Assembly (NCBI GenBank): GCA_002410555.1
Contig: DHSR01000029.1
Location: 1 to 19,004 of the forward strand
Source of the DNA: Bacteroidales bacterium UBA5281
Lineage (GTDB): Bacteria > Bacteroidota > Bacteroidia > Bacteroidales > Lentimicrobiaceae
DNA length: 19,004 nucleotides
Reading direction: 5' to 3'
The translations under genes were made by a program, and so were the position numbers. Shown here piece by piece: positions 1-7,078 of the stretch (position 1 is the first letter of the stretch; the number at the start of each line of letters is the position of its first letter). Below the pieces are notes generated by a model. That model had not been told where the DNA came from and did not search any database. It saw nothing but the letters and a program-made list of their open reading frames with translations.

Positions 1-30
1 ACACACTTTTCTGAACACTCCCATTTGAAA

Positions 31-939
31 CTACTTGCATAACCGCCTAATCCAAACGGCTGCTACTGCCATCAGAAATCGAGGCCACATCAACCAATGC
101 AGGGTAAAGCCAAGGGTAAGAAAAAGCAGAGGATCTTCCAGTTGCGAATGAGAGATGGCCACATGGTGATTGAGCAGATCGGCTTCCCCGACCGTAAGTC
201 GGCCTTTATCGCGTTGATCGATCATTATGGCAGAGCCGTAAGCCAGTCCGATAAGATTGGCCACCAACCACGAAAGGGTAGCAGAAGGTGGCAAGCCCAT
301 AAGCCTGAGTGCCGGTTTCATCGGTTTTTCTATGAGTCGGATCCAGTTGAATTCCTCCATCACCTGCTGAAAAAACAACAATACGTTTACCAGAATGAGG
401 ACTTTTATCACCGTTTGTCCAATGGAAAAAAACCAGTTGGCAAAAGCATCTGTAAATTTTAAGGTTTCAATTTCATAAACCGCTTGTCCGGTTGCGCTGT
501 TTCCCGGCATAATCTGGTTCAGCAAAAAAGCTACCATAAAGCTGGCCGTTAGCCGCAATAAAAGCATTTTCGTTACCGAAGATCCTGTTTTCTTCAGAAC
601 AGCCGTTTCAATAATAAAACCATGTGAAATAAGGCACATACAGGCCAGAATAATGCCTTCGCGCATGGGCAGTTGAAGCATGGCCAGAATGGCTACCACC
701 GAGTAAATATTGGTGAAAATGCTGGTTATAAATACGATAGCGGCAACCCCCGGCAGGCCAAGCAGTTGAAAAAACGGTGCGGTATAACCAGCAATGAGGT
801 CAAGCAGTCCAAAGTACTGTAGCAACATAACCCCAAATGACACCGGCACTGTAATCTTTATTAACCACCATGCTGTTTTTAATCCTTTAGGATAAGCCGT
901 TAATGCGCTGTGTTTGAGGCGCTCTGCAGTTGATGCCAA
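31..939 (-). CDS. Nucleoside recognition (Gate) domain membrane protein
   Basis: A 302-residue polytopic membrane protein of the nucleoside-recognition/Gate family, which also includes spore maturation proteins SpmA/SpmB and is related to nucleoside transporters. Hydrophobic segments lie roughly at residues 25-45, 55-88, 95-112, 125-145, 170-192, 218-240 and 268-295. The family layout is visible: two similar halves, each with a long helix pair and glycine/proline-rich turns (LLGLPGVAAIVF; LMGLPPSATLSWLVANLIGL). Family members are thought to move nucleosides or other small solutes, but the substrate cannot be read from the sequence. The stop codon is inside the window, so the gene is complete. 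It lies downstream of and co-directional with the Crp/Fnr gene, but has its own -7 element about 95 bases before the start, so it need not belong to the sulfur operon's function. Confidence 0.75.
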   Translation of the reverse strand: MASTAERLKHSALTAYPKGLKTAWWLIKITVPVSFGVMLLQYFGLLDLIAGYTAPFFQLLGLPGVAAIVFITSIFTNIYSVVAILAMLQLPMREGIILACMCLISHGFIIETAVLKKTGSSVTKMLLLRLTASFMVAFLLNQIMPGNSATGQAVYEIETLKFTDAFANWFFSIGQTVIKVLILVNVLLFFQQVMEEFNWIRLIEKPMKPALRLMGLPPSATLSWLVANLIGLAYGSAIMIDQRDKGRLTVGEADLLNHHVAISHSQLEDPLLFLTLGFTLHWLMWPRFLMAVAAVWIRRLCK

Positions 940-1031
940 TGGTTAATTGTTAATTATGGTGTCTTGTGGCGGTGGGCAGGCGTAAAAATTTCATTGTCTG
1001 CACATGTGGTATATTTAAAATAAACAGCACG

Positions 1032-1039
1032 CAAAGATA
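1032..1039 (-). promoter_or_regulatory. -7 promoter element for the Gate-domain gene
   Basis: On the minus strand this reads TATCTTTG, a perfect match to the Bacteroidota -7 consensus TAnnTTTG. A start site near 1025 would leave a leader of about 85 bases before the start codon at 939. No clear TTG -33 box is seen. Confidence 0.5.
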
Positions 1040-1070
1040 TGAAGTAATATAAAAAAACTGAATATTTAAA

Positions 1071-1748
1071 TTATCCTGTCTGGCTGATCAGTAGCAATGA
1101 CTTTTTATTCAGGATTTCAATTTTTTTACCCGTAAAGCGGATGATGCCGTCTTTGTGAAATTCGGACAGGGTGCGGCTTATACTTTCACGGCTGGTATCT
1201 ACAAGATTACCGATTTCAGCCTGAGAAATGGGAAAGGTAAAAGTGTCAGTGCCGTATATTTTGTCGGCAAACTCAAGAATTACGTCGGCTATATTTCCCC
1301 GGATCTGTTTCTGAGTGCGGTTAGCGCATCTTCGGATGGCTTCCAGTTCATTGCTGCATAGTTCAAGAATGATCTGATAGGAAAACAATTCATTCTCTTT
1401 TAATAAATATCTGAAAGAAGCCATGTCAATATAACACACTTCGGCATCACTGATGGCGGTAACTGAATACTGGTTAATCTTATCGCCTATAGAAGTTGGT
1501 AAGCCAAGATAGGAGGGAGCTTTAACCAATCTTACTATTTGTTCCTGAGTAGGACCGGTAAGATGAATCTTGGCCAGACCGCTTCGTAAATAAGCAATAT
1601 TGGTGGAAAACATGCCCTGTTTAATGATGGAATCTCCCCGCTTAAAACGTACCATCGCTTTATTGCATGATAAGTAGCTCAGATTTTCATCGCTCAGGGT
1701 TTCGGCAGCTTTAGATATATACCTGCAAGTTGTACAATAGTCTTCCAT
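1071..1748 (-). CDS. Crp/Fnr family transcriptional regulator, possible Fe-S sensor
   Basis: A 225-residue Crp/Fnr regulator: an N-terminal cyclic-nucleotide-binding-like beta roll (about 25-115), a long dimer helix (about 117-150) and a winged helix with its helix-turn-helix at about 174-195. The recognition helix is R187-E188-S-I-S191-R192. Its RExxxR pattern resembles Crp and fits the TGTGA palindrome found just upstream. Cysteines lie at 5, 8, 28, 105, 131 and 141. The CxxC at the N-terminus and C105 in a VCYID context (E. coli FNR C122 sits in VCEIP) suggest an oxygen- or NO-sensitive cluster, although the spacing from C8 to the next cysteine (C28) is longer than in FNR. It is divergent from the sulfur/Qmo operon, so it is the likely regulator of that operon and of itself. 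The true ligand is not known. Confidence 0.85.
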   Translation of the reverse strand: MEDYCTTCRYISKAAETLSDENLSYLSCNKAMVRFKRGDSIIKQGMFSTNIAYLRSGLAKIHLTGPTQEQIVRLVKAPSYLGLPTSIGDKINQYSVTAISDAEVCYIDMASFRYLLKENELFSYQIILELCSNELEAIRRCANRTQKQIRGNIADVILEFADKIYGTDTFTFPISQAEIGNLVDTSRESISRTLSEFHKDGIIRFTGKKIEILNKKSLLLISQTG

Positions 1749-1752
1749 GGTG

Positions 1753-1760
1753 CAAAAGTA
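1753..1760 (-). promoter_or_regulatory. -7 promoter element for the Crp/Fnr gene
   Basis: The minus strand reads TACTTTTG, a perfect TAnnTTTG. It ends only 5 bases before the ATG at 1748, so transcription would begin at or within a base or two of the start codon. The mRNA would then be leaderless, unless a different promoter or a later start is used. Confidence 0.5.
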
Positions 1761-1766
1761 TAAATA

Positions 1767-1788
1767 AAATGTGAACTATATCACATTT
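1767..1788. promoter_or_regulatory. Crp/Fnr-type operator palindrome
   Basis: A perfect inverted repeat with 8-base arms (AAATGTGA and TCACATTT) around a 6-base spacer, containing TGTGA-N6-TCACA, the classical Crp-family binding pattern. It overlaps the expected -33 region of the regulator's own promoter, where binding should repress. It is centred about 75 bases upstream of the predicted start of the divergent sulfur/Qmo operon, where a dimer could activate. This spacing argument is inference; the palindrome itself is seen directly. Confidence 0.8.
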
Positions 1789-1838
1789 AAACTCCTCAAG
1801 ACGCACACTTAACAATATCATATATAGATTTATATATA

Positions 1839-1846
1839 TAATTTTG
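1839..1846 (+). promoter_or_regulatory. -7 promoter element for the sulfur/Qmo-like operon
   Basis: TAATTTTG is a perfect TAnnTTTG, embedded in a very AT-rich stretch. No TTG -33 box is found at the usual distance, which fits a promoter that needs an activator. The leader to the first start codon at 1966 would be about 113 bases. Confidence 0.5.
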
Positions 1847-1965
1847 CCAATGTTAATTCATTCACAATGGTGCCGGTTTATAAATCTGTTCAAAGTGCGT
1901 GATAAACACAGGTTCAATCAGAGATTGATTGAATATTTTCAGCGTTAAATAAAAATAAATACCTC

Positions 1966-2334
1966 ATGGAAGAATCAGAAAAACTTGTAATTATAAGCAC
2001 TACGGGCCCAGAGAACCAGGAGAAGGCCACACTTCCTTTTGTAATTGCAACTGCTGCACAAACGGTGGATACGGAGGTGGTAATGATTTTACAGGCATCG
2101 GCAGTATTACTTGCCAAAAAAGGATCGGCTGAAAATGTTAATGCTCAGGGTTTAATGCCACTGAAAAAACTGATGGATACTTTTATTGAACTGGGTGGCC
2201 GGTTATTGCTATGCTCTCCCTGCATCCATGAACGATTTATCAGAGAAGATGAATTAATAACAGGATCAAAGTTGGTTGCGGCAGGCACCGTTGTTGAAGA
2301 GGTGCTTTCAGCCAGGGCAACCCTTACATACTAA
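1966..2334 (+). CDS. DsrE family sulfur-relay protein
   Basis: A 122-residue DsrE/DsrF-like protein (YchN fold). The N-terminus (KLVIISTTGPENQEKATLPF) has the family pattern of a first beta strand followed by a loop and an amphipathic helix. A CSPC pair at residues 83-86, in LLLCSPCIHER, sits where DsrE proteins carry their persulfide-accepting cysteine. DsrE proteins pass sulfane sulfur between partner proteins such as TusA. It is the first gene of the operon, 20 bases before the DrsE_2-like gene. It could also be a DsrE-like protein with a purely redox role; the presence of TusA in the same operon favours sulfur transfer. Confidence 0.8.
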   Translation: MEESEKLVIISTTGPENQEKATLPFVIATAAQTVDTEVVMILQASAVLLAKKGSAENVNAQGLMPLKKLMDTFIELGGRLLLCSPCIHERFIREDELITGSKLVAAGTVVEEVLSARATLTY

Positions 2335-2354
2335 TTTTTAAAAAATAAATTCAA

Positions 2355-2918
2355 ATGCAGGAAACAGAACTGGATGTCAGGCAATTACAAGAGCAGGTAG
2401 CCACGCTTACTGCCAAAGTAGCCGCACTGGAAAACTCACGAAAAGATCAATTGTCCATTGCCATTGTATCGGGTGATATGGATAAAATTCTGGCAGCCAT
2501 GGTCATATCACTGGCCGCTGCCGCCATGGATACAAAAGTCAAATTGTTCTTTTCATTCTGGGCCCTTTCTGCCCTGAGAGCTAAGAACAAAAAAGCAGAA
2601 GGTAAGGATTTTATCTCCAAAATGTTTGGTATGATGCTTCCTAAAAGCAAGGATAATCTGAAACTTTCCAAAATGAATATGGCCGGTATGGGTCCGGTTA
2701 TGATTAAATATCTGATGAAAAGCCAGGGGGTTTTATCGCTGGAGCAAATGTTTCAGCAGGCCGCTGAACTGGAAATTGATATCATCGTGTGCGAGATGTC
2801 TATGAACCTTATGGGATTCAAAAAAGAAGAGATGATTGATTATCCACATCTGAGCTACGCCGGAGCTACTACTTTTGTGGCCGATGCAGGTGAGAGCGCC
2901 ATACAACTATTTATTTAG
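2355..2918 (+). CDS. DrsE_2 (DsrE2-like) family protein
   Basis: A 187-residue protein of the DsrE/DsrF/DrsH-like (DrsE_2) family. Residues 3-30 form a predicted coiled coil (LDVRQLQEQVATLTAKVAAL). The core follows: the first strand SIAIVSGDMDKILAAMVISLAAAAM (a typical opening for this family), the FFSFWALSALR segment, and IIVCEMSMNLMG with the only cysteine, C146, in the conserved CxMSMxxMG position. DsrE2-type proteins are found next to TusA and rhodanese genes in sulfur-oxidising bacteria and are proposed to move sulfur with TusA. The single cysteine fits a persulfide carrier. The two long hydrophobic stretches (45-60 and 64-76) may be buried or membrane-associated. No signal peptide is seen. 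Confidence 0.85.
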   Translation: MQETELDVRQLQEQVATLTAKVAALENSRKDQLSIAIVSGDMDKILAAMVISLAAAAMDTKVKLFFSFWALSALRAKNKKAEGKDFISKMFGMMLPKSKDNLKLSKMNMAGMGPVMIKYLMKSQGVLSLEQMFQQAAELEIDIIVCEMSMNLMGFKKEEMIDYPHLSYAGATTFVADAGESAIQLFI

Positions 2919-2921
2919 GCT

Positions 2922-2949
2922 ATTGGTGATTGGTGATTGGTGATGGGTG
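2922..2949. repeat. Short tandem repeat, unit ATTGGTG
   Basis: Three perfect 7-base copies run back to back (2922-2942), followed by a degenerate copy ATGGGTG. They begin four bases after the DrsE_2-like stop codon, in the 228-base spacer before tusA. No promoter consensus was found in this spacer. Confidence 0.85.
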
Positions 2950-3005
2950 GATGGTTGTGAGTGGCTTAGTCACCATGTCAGTGTGTCTTATTTGTCGTCC
3001 ATCAC

Positions 3006-3093
3006 CCCCGGTCCCGTCCCTCGTCCCTCGGCCCTTTGAAGCGTTCCCTCCTTTGCTTTGCTGCGGCGGGCAGGCCTCGTCCCTTTTCAAAGG
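3006..3093. repeat. Pyrimidine-rich low-complexity spacer with inverted repeat
   Basis: A C/T-rich run of overlapping GTCCCTCG-type units (about 3010-3034) is followed by an inverted repeat with 8-base arms CCTTTGAA (3033-3040) and TTCAAAGG (3086-3093). The arms flank a GC-rich centre containing GCGGCGGGCAGGC. A similar GGCGGTGGGCAGGC occurs at about 967-980 in another intergenic region, so this may be a dispersed non-coding element. Composition is unlike the flanking genes. Confidence 0.5.
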
Positions 3094-3146
3094 AAATTAT
3101 GAATATTGAATATTAAAACGAATACAAACCTTTAAAAATCAAAAAA

Positions 3147-3398
3147 ATGACAACTGAAGAATTAAAAAATGCAACCGTAGCCAAATCAGTAGATGCCCGT
3201 GGAACTGCATGTCCGGGACCGCTGCTTGAGGCAAAAAAAGCCATTGGGACCATTAAAACCGGTGATATCATGGAAATATTATCAGCCGATGAGGGCACCA
3301 AAAGTGATATTCCCAAATGGTGCAGCAAACAGGGCCATGAATATCTTGGTGCTGTAGAGGAAGATGGTTTCTTCAAAGTGTATATGAAGAAAAAGTAA
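3147..3398 (+). CDS. TusA family sulfur carrier
   Basis: An 83-residue TusA-family protein. The hallmark CPxP motif is present as CPGP, with the active cysteine C22 in DARGTACPGPLLEAKKAI at the start of the first helix, and the GD-(hydrophobic)-SADEGTKSDIPKWC segment matches the second half of the family. A second cysteine, C59, follows the position where TusA/SirA-like proteins often have one. TusA carries sulfur as a persulfide on the CPxP cysteine and passes it between DsrE-type proteins and a redox enzyme. Eight bases separate its stop from the MvhD-like gene, so it is translated with the oxidoreductase subunits, which ties sulfur trafficking to the Qmo-like complex. Confidence 0.92.
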   Translation: MTTEELKNATVAKSVDARGTACPGPLLEAKKAIGTIKTGDIMEILSADEGTKSDIPKWCSKQGHEYLGAVEEDGFFKVYMKKK

Positions 3399-3406
3399 TC
3401 AAAATC

Positions 3407-3814
3407 ATGACTGAAAAGATCAGGAAAAGCGCTAAGATTTTAGTCTTCTCCACCGAAAAAATAAGTGATCCCGCCATTGATATGGCGGGTTTGCTTAAAC
3501 TTCACTATCCGCCCACGGTATATACCATCACGGTGCCCTGCTCCAGTGGTATAAAATCGCGTTGGATTTTACATGCCTATGAAAAAGGTTTCGATGGCGT
3601 ATTTATTGCCGCCGACGGCACCGATTGCGTATTTGGGGAGTCATGCACCGAAAAAACCGGGCAGCTTGTAGGGCGTACTCATGTATTGATGAAGGAAAAG
3701 TCTTTAGATCCTGCCCGGTTAAAAATGGCCGCCATCTGCTCGGTATGTAGTGAATCATTTGTAAAGCAGATAAAAGGCTTTAATGAATACTTACTAAAAA
3801 CAACAAACCCGTAA
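3407..3814 (+). CDS. MvhD/FlpD-like iron-sulfur subunit
   Basis: A 135-residue protein of the MvhD/FlpD (hydrogenase iron-sulfur subunit delta) family. The recognisable core runs from YPPTVYTITVPCSSGIKSRWILHAYEKGFDGVFIA to GTDCVFGESCTEKTG, with C45, C74 and C80 at family positions and an extra CxxC at 111-114. In typical MvhD the first strand ends with a CxxxxC pair; here it reads FSTEKIS, so those cysteines are missing and the [2Fe-2S] site must be altered or absent. MvhD-type domains hand electrons to HdrA; in QmoB this domain is fused to the C-terminus of the HdrA part, whereas here it is a separate gene. Only two bases separate it from the QmoA-like gene. Confidence 0.85.
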   Translation: MTEKIRKSAKILVFSTEKISDPAIDMAGLLKLHYPPTVYTITVPCSSGIKSRWILHAYEKGFDGVFIAADGTDCVFGESCTEKTGQLVGRTHVLMKEKSLDPARLKMAAICSVCSESFVKQIKGFNEYLLKTTNP

Positions 3815-3816
3815 TA

Positions 3817-5115
3817 ATGAACGGACCATCCAATCAACTCAATTTTGATGCACTTGTGGTAGGCGGAGGCATTGCCGGTGGCGAAGCTGCATTGAATCTG
3901 GCCTCTACCGGTTATAAAGTACTACTGGTAGAAAAAGAGCTTTCTATAGGCGGTAAGATGATTATGCTTAGCAAAGTTTTTCCTACCCTCGACTGTGCAG
4001 CTTGCATCACTACCCCTAAAGTTTCTGAAATTTCCAGACACCCGAACATCACCATTTTCACCAGTAGTGAAATAAGCAGCATCAATAAAATTGCCGAAAA
4101 TAATTTTGAAGCAACGGTGGTCAGGCAGCCCCGTTACGTAGTAATTGAAGATTGCACCGCCTGTCAGTTGTGCGAACAGGCTTGTCCGGTGAGTGTCCCG
4201 GATCAGTATCAGTATAACCTGGTTGGCCGGAAAGCTGCGTTTATCCCTTTCAGCATTGCCAGCCCCAAAGCGGCTGCCATTGATATTGAGAATTGTGTAT
4301 TGTGTGGAGCCTGCGAAAAAGTTTGTCCGACCAATTGCATCGACTTTACCCAGGAAGTGGAAACCTTCCAGGTAAATGCAAAAACAGTCATTCTTGCCAC
4401 CGGATTTAAACTGTTTGATCCGCTGATGATACCGCGTTACGGATTTGGATTGTATAAAAATGTGATTACCTCCATGCAGATGGAGCGTGAACTTGCCCCC
4501 ACGCGCCCTTTCAATACTGTATTGCGCCCCGGTGACGGAAAAGTTCCGGATAAAATCGCTTATGTGCTGTGTACCGGCTCGCGTGATGCTACCATAGGCA
4601 ACCCCATTTGTTCGCAAATATGCTGCATGTATTCCATTAAGCAGGCACAGTTGCTGATGGGTGCATTGCCCATGGCTGATGTAACCATTTATTACATCAA
4701 TATACGCTCATTTGGCAAAGGTTTCGACGAATTTTACCAGCAGGCCAAAGGAATGGGTGTAAATTTTGTAAAGGGGAAAATCGGTAAAATATCTGAACAG
4801 GGAAACGGCAACCTTACCCTTCGTTATGAAGATATTAACGAAGGCATAGTGAAGGAAGCTGATCATGATATGGTCATACTTTCGGTAGGTGTGCTTCCCA
4901 ATCAGGATGCCTCGGATTTCTTCGGTCAGGATGAGTTGCAACTAGACCCTTATAATTTTATTCACCAGACTGATGTTCTGGCCAGCCCTGCACTCACCAG
5001 CATTAAGGGTGTTTTTGTGGCAGGTACGGCTTCAGGCCCTATGGATATTCCCGATTCCATACTTTCGGCAGGTTCTGCTTCCTCAGAAGCCATCAGTTAT
5101 TTAATACAGGAATAA
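3817..5115 (+). CDS. HdrA-like flavoprotein, short (QmoA-like)
   Basis: A 432-residue HdrA/QmoA-like flavin and iron-sulfur protein. Near the N-terminus lies the FAD dinucleotide motif VVGGGIAGGEAAL (15-27), then the family signature TLDCAACITTPK with C60 and C63. A ferredoxin insertion carries two [4Fe-4S] motifs: C113/C116/C119/C123 and C160/C163/C166/C170. The second flavin part follows, with LCTGSRD (C252) and ICSQICC (C265, C269, C270), and a final FAD contact at VFVAGTASGPMDIPDS. It lacks the N-terminal domain and C-terminal ferredoxin of full HdrA, so its size fits QmoA. It should shuttle electrons at the cytoplasmic face of a membrane complex. The next start codon overlaps its stop by one base (TAATG), indicating translational coupling. 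Confidence 0.88.
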   Translation: MNGPSNQLNFDALVVGGGIAGGEAALNLASTGYKVLLVEKELSIGGKMIMLSKVFPTLDCAACITTPKVSEISRHPNITIFTSSEISSINKIAENNFEATVVRQPRYVVIEDCTACQLCEQACPVSVPDQYQYNLVGRKAAFIPFSIASPKAAAIDIENCVLCGACEKVCPTNCIDFTQEVETFQVNAKTVILATGFKLFDPLMIPRYGFGLYKNVITSMQMERELAPTRPFNTVLRPGDGKVPDKIAYVLCTGSRDATIGNPICSQICCMYSIKQAQLLMGALPMADVTIYYINIRSFGKGFDEFYQQAKGMGVNFVKGKIGKISEQGNGNLTLRYEDINEGIVKEADHDMVILSVGVLPNQDASDFFGQDELQLDPYNFIHQTDVLASPALTSIKGVFVAGTASGPMDIPDSILSAGSASSEAISYLIQE

Positions 5116-7046
5116 TGAAAAAGAAAATAGGCGTATACATATGCCATTGCGGCGGCAACATCTCTGATTATGTGGATGTTGAAAAAGTGAAAAAATCCAT
5201 TGAAGATGAAGGTGGCGTTTACCTGGCCAAAACCACCATGTTTGCGTGCTCAGATTCCAACCAAAAGGATATGGTGGATGACATCAAAGGCAATGAACTC
5301 AATGGCATTGTGGTGGCTTCCTGTTCACCCAAGCTTCATCTTACCACATTCAGAAATGTGAGTGAGCGGGCTGATCTGAATAAATATAATTATGTGCATG
5401 CCAACATCCGTGAGCAGGATTCCTGGGCGCATTCCGACGATAAAAATGGAGCCACCGAAAAAGCCATACTCCTTGTAAAAGCAGCCATTGCCAAAGCCCG
5501 CCTGGCAGAACCACTTATACCCAATAAAATTCAGGCACAGAAAGCCGTAGCCGTGATTGGAGGAGGAATAGCCGGCATGAAGGCAGCAATTGCCCTCTCA
5601 GACAAGGATTGTCCGGTTTATCTGATTGAAAAGGCTCCTTTTGTAGGTGGAAGGGTTGCCCAGTGGGGTAACATGTTTACCAGCAATCAAACCGGAGAAG
5701 AACTTATCACCAAATTATACCATGAGCTGATAAAACGAAAAAATATCACCCTGTTTACCGGAGCCGAGGTTACTCACAATGCCGGAAGTATAGGTGATTT
5801 TAGGCTAAAAGTGAGTGTTCAACCCCGCTATTTCACCGGAACATGCGAAGAAAAACAACTTCAGCAAGCCATTGATGCCTGTCCGGTAGAAGTTCTGGAT
5901 GAATTTAACTTTAACCTGACCAAACGCAAAGCCATATACCGCAATGCTGCCTCCGAATATCCACAAACGGCCACCATCGATATGGAAAACTGCACCCGTT
6001 GTGGTAAGTGTGAAGCCATCTGTGATAAAATTGACCTTTCTCAAAAGGAAGAAATACTCGATTTACATGTGGGTTCTGTGCTTATGGCTACCGGTTTTGA
6101 TCCATATACCCCTGCAGAAGGCGAATATGGCTATAACGAGGTGGACAACGTGCTTACACTTCCCCAGTTTGTACGTATGCTGGAACTGAGCGACAAAAAG
6201 CTGATACGCAACGGTAAAGAAATTAAAAACATCGCTTATATCTATTGCGTAGGCAGCCGCCAGGAAGAAGACGGAAACACCTATTGTTCCAGGTATTGCT
6301 GTACTTCGGCAATTCATACTTCGGTAGAGGTAAAGAAAAAATTTCCTGGAGTGTATAATTATCACTTTAACCGTGGCATCCGCACCTATGGAAAACAGGA
6401 ATTGCTTTATGCTGAATCGTTGCAGTTGGGCGATATTTATCTTCAGGGTGATGAAGAAAGCTTGCCGGAAGTATCGGGCGAAAGCGGAAAAACCATGGTA
6501 AAAGTCAAAGACATACTGAGTGCAGGGCGTCTCATAGAGGTTGAAGCCGATCTGGTGGTGCTGGTTACCGGCATGGTTCCCCGTGCTGACAATTCGGTAG
6601 GCTCTATGTTTAAACTGCCTAAAGGCCGGGACAAGTTTTTTAATGAAATTCACATGAAACTCCGGCCGGTAGAAACCTTCATTGATGGCGTAACCATTGC
6701 AGGAGCCTGTCAGGGCCCTAAAAACATCATGGAATCCGTTAACTCCGCTCTGGCGGCTGCCACCAAATCATACTCCTATGTGAGTAAAGGTGAACTGGAA
6801 ACTGAACCCATTGTGGCTGAAGTGGATGCTGAGCTTTGCTCCTGGTGCGATGCCTGTACTGCGGCCTGCCCCTTTGATGCCATTAGTATGACAAATGAAA
6901 GCAGTAAAGCCATCGCACTCATTAACAATTCGGTGTGCAAGGGATGTGGCATGTGCCTGCCGGTTTGCCCAACTGACGCCCTCAATCTGATTGCTTATTC
7001 CAACAATGAAATTGAGAGCATGATTGATGCACTGGCCGCTGGTTAA
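5115..7046 (+). CDS. HdrA-like flavoprotein, full length (HdrA/QmoB-like)
   Basis: A 643-residue full-length HdrA. The N-terminal HdrA domain shows GVYICHCGGNISD, FACSDSNQ and SCSPKLH (C10, C12, C45, C70). The FAD motif VIGGGIAGMKAA lies at 147-158. The inserted ferredoxin keeps one [4Fe-4S] motif, C293/C296/C299/C303; its other half (about 238-262, YFTGTCEEKQ...DACPVEV) retains only C244 and C256. The CVGSR and CSRYCC signatures follow (C378; C391, C395, C396). A C-terminal ferredoxin has two complete [4Fe-4S] motifs (C575/578/581/585 and C608/611/614/618). In methanogens HdrA holds the bifurcating flavin; in Qmo complexes the matching subunit QmoB carries a fused MvhD, here a separate gene upstream. 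It probably partners the short HdrA and the membrane subunit. Confidence 0.88.
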   Translation: MKKKIGVYICHCGGNISDYVDVEKVKKSIEDEGGVYLAKTTMFACSDSNQKDMVDDIKGNELNGIVVASCSPKLHLTTFRNVSERADLNKYNYVHANIREQDSWAHSDDKNGATEKAILLVKAAIAKARLAEPLIPNKIQAQKAVAVIGGGIAGMKAAIALSDKDCPVYLIEKAPFVGGRVAQWGNMFTSNQTGEELITKLYHELIKRKNITLFTGAEVTHNAGSIGDFRLKVSVQPRYFTGTCEEKQLQQAIDACPVEVLDEFNFNLTKRKAIYRNAASEYPQTATIDMENCTRCGKCEAICDKIDLSQKEEILDLHVGSVLMATGFDPYTPAEGEYGYNEVDNVLTLPQFVRMLELSDKKLIRNGKEIKNIAYIYCVGSRQEEDGNTYCSRYCCTSAIHTSVEVKKKFPGVYNYHFNRGIRTYGKQELLYAESLQLGDIYLQGDEESLPEVSGESGKTMVKVKDILSAGRLIEVEADLVVLVTGMVPRADNSVGSMFKLPKGRDKFFNEIHMKLRPVETFIDGVTIAGACQGPKNIMESVNSALAAATKSYSYVSKGELETEPIVAEVDAELCSWCDACTAACPFDAISMTNESSKAIALINNSVCKGCGMCLPVCPTDALNLIAYSNNEIESMIDALAAG

Positions 7047-7078
7047 GCGAATAAATTCAATTTATAATGTGATTTACA

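Noticed and set aside
97..462. Plus-strand open frame of 121 codons
   Set aside because: Lies wholly antisense to the Gate-domain protein; lysine/arginine-rich composition with no family features.
2922..3093. Internal promoter for tusA
   Set aside because: No TAnnTTTG match was found in this spacer, so the genes downstream are taken as part of one operon.
3922..4617. Minus-strand open frame of 231 codons
   Set aside because: Antisense to the short HdrA, whose motifs are complete; the reverse reading shows no domain.
6063..6653. Minus-strand open frame of 196 codons
   Set aside because: Antisense to the long HdrA; histidine/phenylalanine-rich sequence typical of a reverse-frame shadow.
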